A stretch of DNA of 64,000 nt, taken from the NCBI GenBank assembly GCA_903855945.1, contig CAIOAK010000082.1:1-64000 (forward strand), given 5' to 3'. The notes below the pieces were generated by a model, which worked only from the letters and a program-made list of their open reading frames with translations, was not told the origin of the DNA and did not search any database. A program made the position numbers and the translations under genes. This DNA is from an uncultured Anaeromyxobacter sp. (GTDB taxonomy: Bacteria; Myxococcota; Myxococcia; Myxococcales; Anaeromyxobacteraceae). Positions 58,316-64,000 of this stretch are shown here, piece after piece. Every line of letters starts with the position of its first letter. Position 1 is the first letter of the stretch.

Positions 58316-59365
58316 TCAGGATCGTTCGATGTCGGAGAAGGCCCGGGAGATCTCGCGGGCGGTGAGATCGACGAGCGGGATGACGCGGCCGTAATCCATC
58401 CGGGTGGGGCCGATGACCGCGAGCGCGCCGAGCACCCGCCCGTCGCGCACGTAGGGGGCGGCCACGATCGAGACGTCGGAGTTGGTGGCGAGGTCGCTCT
58501 CGGCGCCGATGAAGATCCGCATCTCGCGGGCCTGCAGCACGCGGTCGAGCACGCGGAGGATGCGACCCTTCTCGGAGAAGGTGCGGAGCAGCGCGCGCGC
58601 CTTCCCCATGTCGGCGAACTCCGGCGCGTCGAGGAAGGTGGCCTCGCCGTCCACCAGCACGCGCTCCGAGCCGGGGACGGGGAGCGTGTGCTCGGCGAGC
58701 GCGAGGGCCCGCTCCAGGAGATCGCGGAGCGCCGTCTCGTCGGCACGCATGTCGGCGACGATGGCGTCGCGGAGCCCGTCGATCCCGGTGGTCTCGAGCT
58801 TCTCCGACAGGTAGGCGGCCGCCTGCTCCAGCTCGGAGGTGGTGTAGGGGATCTCGAGCTGCACGAGCTTGTTCGTCACCAGCCCGGCCTGGGAGACGAA
58901 GACCGCGAGCACACGGTTGTCGCGCAGCCGCACGAACTCCACGTGCCGGGTGGGATCGGAGAGCGGCGGCGGGGTGGACACCACCCCCACGTGATGTGAC
59001 AAAGAGTGAAGTAGCTCGGCGGTGCGGCCGAGGAGGCTGTCCACGGCGGGCGCCCCGAGGGCCACCTTCTCGATCCGCTCCCGGTCGGCGGGCGACGGCT
59101 GCCTCACCTTGACGAGCAGGTCCACGAAGAGCCGGTACCCGGCCGAGGTGGGCACGCGCCCCGAGGAGGCATGCGGCTTCTCCAGCAGCCCGAGCTCCTC
59201 CAGGTCGGCCATGACGCTGCGGACCGTGGCCGGCGAGACCTCCAGGTCGTGGCGGGAGCGCAGGGTCTGGCTGGCGACCGGCTCGCCGGTGTGGATGTGC
59301 TCCTGGACGATGGCGCGGAGGATCTCCCGCTCCCGGCGGCTCAGCTCGTGCTCGGAGGAGGCCAC
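58316..59365 (-). CDS. hrcA: heat-inducible transcription repressor HrcA
   Basis: 349 residues. N-terminal winged helix ([20 protein letters not shown], then [20 protein letters not shown]), GAF-like middle and C-terminal domain ending [16 protein letters not shown]. It normally binds CIRCE and represses chaperone genes. The GTG start at 59365 has GAGG about six bases upstream. It is preceded by a TPR lipoprotein gene with eight bases between. No TTAGCACTC-N9-GAGTGCTAA-type sequence is present in either flanking gap, so its target must be elsewhere or diverged. Confidence 0.95.
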   Translation of the reverse strand: MASSEHELSRREREILRAIVQEHIHTGEPVASQTLRSRHDLEVSPATVRSVMADLEELGLLEKPHASSGRVPTSAGYRLFVDLLVKVRQPSPADRERIEKVALGAPAVDSLLGRTAELLHSLSHHVGVVSTPPPLSDPTRHVEFVRLRDNRVLAVFVSQAGLVTNKLVQLEIPYTTSELEQAAAYLSEKLETTGIDGLRDAIVADMRADETALRDLLERALALAEHTLPVPGSERVLVDGEATFLDAPEFADMGKARALLRTFSEKGRILRVLDRVLQAREMRIFIGAESDLATNSDVSIVAAPYVRDGRVLGALAVIGPTRMDYGRVIPLVDLTAREISRAFSDIERS

Positions 59366-59373
59366 GATCGGCC

Positions 59374-60072
59374 TCAGGGCTCGACGAGGTGGCGCTGGGC
59401 CGCCTGCGCGAGCGACGGCGCCCGCGCGGCGCGGAGCTCCCGCCACTGGACGTTGGCGAGCGCGCGGTCTCCGGCGGCCTCGGCGGCGAGCGCGGCGAAG
59501 TGGGCTCGCTCCTCCGGAGTGGCGAAGACGAGGTGGCGCCGCGCAGCACCGTCCGCATCGAGCCGCAGCGCCTCCGCCGCCAGCCGGGGCGCCTCGGACT
59601 CCCCGCGCGCGTCGGCGAGGAGCGCCATGGCCCAGGCCGGCTCGGCCCGCGTGGGGTCGATGGCCCGGGCAGCCTCCAGGTGGGCCTGGGCCGCCGCGAG
59701 GAACCCCTCCGAGGCGTACAGATCCGCGAGGTTCACGAGCGCAGCCTGCTGCTCGCGCGGCATGCCCCGGACGACCACCTCGTCGAGGAGCTTGCGCGCC
59801 GCCTCCGAGTGCCCCTCCAGGTGGTAGGCCACGGCGAGGTCGTTCAGCGCGTCCATCTGCTCGGGGTTGCCCCGGAGCAGCGACTCGAATCCGCTCCGGG
59901 CGGCGGCGAGCTGTCCGGCACGCAGGTCGGCCGTCCCCGGGCCCGAGGCCCGGACCAGCACGCCGGCCACCGGGACGCCCCCGCCACGCGCGGAGAGGTC
60001 CTGACCGCCGCAGGCCGCGAGAAGGGCCAGCGCCGGGAGGATCACGAACCGGGCGGTGCGGAAGGAGGGCAT
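59374..60072 (-). CDS. TPR lipoprotein upstream of hrcA
   Basis: 232 residues, starting at [20 protein letters not shown] with lipobox LAAC (Cys21). The rest has tetratricopeptide-like helices ([40 protein letters not shown]). Function is unknown; TPR lipoproteins often scaffold envelope complexes. It is the first gene of the chaperone transcript by position, with a promoter seen 26 bases upstream of the start. An earlier in-frame ATG would add a 18-residue extension that disrupts the signal peptide. Confidence 0.85.
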   Translation of the reverse strand: MPSFRTARFVILPALALLAACGGQDLSARGGGVPVAGVLVRASGPGTADLRAGQLAAARSGFESLLRGNPEQMDALNDLAVAYHLEGHSEAARKLLDEVVVRGMPREQQAALVNLADLYASEGFLAAAQAHLEAARAIDPTRAEPAWAMALLADARGESEAPRLAAEALRLDADGAARRHLVFATPEERAHFAALAAEAAGDRALANVQWRELRAARAPSLAQAAQRHLVEP

Positions 60073-60097
60073 GGAGGAGGTACCGTGCAGCGGGGGG

Positions 60098-60126
60098 AGT
60101 GTAGCCACCCCCCCTGCCGGGATCAA
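60098..60126 (-). promoter_or_regulatory. sigma-70-type promoter candidate for the TPR-hrcA-grpE-dnaK-dnaJ transcript
   Basis: On the minus strand TTGATC (60126-60121) and TACACT (60103-60098) are spaced by exactly 17 bases, and the -10 box is 25 bases before the TPR ATG. Both boxes match four of six consensus positions. The rest of the 110-base divergent gap to mfd is GC-rich with no operator-like palindrome seen. Confidence 0.5.
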
Positions 60127-60182
60127 CCCGCGGGACGGAGCCCCTACTCCCGGCTCGTTCCCGTGTTAAGCACCGGTCCGCC

Positions 60183-63845
<3,663 letters not shown>

Positions 63846-63926
63846 CCGCAACACCTTGATCCCCGGCCGGTTTCGTGGTTTTTGAGCACCCGCCTCTCTC
63901 ACCCAAGAATACAGGAGCGCCCCTCC

Positions 63927-64000
63927 ATGACGCGTGCACTCGTCACGACCGGACTCACGGTCGTACTCGCCCTTTCCGGTTGCAAGCCCACCCCTCCCGG
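63927..64000 (+). CDS. start of a lipoprotein gene (truncated by the window edge)
   Basis: Only 24 codons are inside the window. They form a lipoprotein signal peptide: basic start (MTRALV), hydrophobic core (TTGLTVVLA) and lipobox LSGC with Cys19, followed by KPTPP. AGGAG lies 10 bases before the ATG. In related genomes a peptidyl-prolyl isomerase of the SurA/PpiC kind often follows mfd, but this is not shown here. Confidence 0.75.
   Translation, partial: MTRALVTTGLTVVLALSGCKPTPP

Noticed and set aside
58991-59010. A/T-rich patch with three GTGA units in hrcA
   Set aside because: The units are direct, not inverted, repeats, so it does not fit the dispersed palindrome.
63861-63883. Possible terminator after mfd (CCGGCCGG then a T-run)
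   Set aside because: The palindrome is short and the five Ts are separated from it by a mixed stretch, so no stable stem directly precedes the T-run.

Overview
The window is very GC-rich (roughly 70 % by eye) and almost fully coding: 48 protein genes, no gap over 300 bases, many stop/start overlaps of the ATGA or GTGA type, and frequent GTG starts. No rRNA, tRNA, CRISPR array or intact insertion sequence was seen. Gene content (an MglA-like small GTPase, a PocR-type sensor kinase, several chemosensory genes, a Bat-type von Willebrand operon, TPR lipoproteins) suggests a Myxococcota bacterium, most likely near Anaeromyxobacter. That placement is inference from gene content and composition, not from a marker comparison.

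Layout. 0.15-4.9 kb: a leftward livK-livH-livM-livG-livF branched-chain amino acid importer, preceded by a 33-nt hairpin. 5.0-14.8 kb: a leftward set of nagZ, BatA/VWA, DUF58, MoxR ATPase, a TPR metallopeptidase-like protein and a very large coiled-coil membrane protein. These are probably envelope-maintenance genes of the Bat type. 14.97-16.5 kb: a divergent ECF sigma factor, its zinc-finger anti-sigma factor and a small secreted protein. 16.5-34.9 kb: a polysaccharide or glycan locus with genes on both strands. It has two paralogous flippases, six glycosyltransferases (one fused to a GNAT acetyltransferase, one fused to a methyltransferase), two further methyltransferases, a DegT aminotransferase, a polytopic membrane protein, a DUF2304 protein, a nucleotidyltransferase-like protein and UDP-glucose dehydrogenase.

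34.9-41.8 kb: a LON-domain protein overlapping a membrane-bound pyrophosphatase, an unrecognised 559-residue protein, and larC-larB for the nickel-pincer cofactor. 41.8-46.6 kb: a compact chemosensory set, cheC-like, cheA, cheY, cheW and a receptor with no ligand-binding domain. It is in translational overlap with larB, and no cheR or cheB is visible. 46.7-54.6 kb: thiL, a PocR histidine kinase overlapping an MglA-like GTPase, a DinG-type helicase, an M50 protease and a TPR/periplasmic-binding lipoprotein. 54.6-60.1 kb: a TPR lipoprotein followed by hrcA-grpE-dnaK-dnaJ with a good sigma-70-type promoter and no visible CIRCE. 60.2-63.8 kb: mfd, then the start of a lipoprotein gene.

The most unexpected signal is not a gene. 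A 15-bp palindrome, TTCAC-T-NNN-A-GTGAA with small variations, occurs seven times between 14.0 and 53.4 kb, always inside unrelated coding sequences, and it forces A/T-rich codons that are rare here. It looks like a dispersed DNA address (chromosome organisation, methylation or a global regulator) rather than an ordinary operator. A second candidate is a 60-bp imperfect palindrome at 30583-30642. It fills the whole gap between two genes and buries the Shine-Dalgarno sequence of the downstream gene in its stem.
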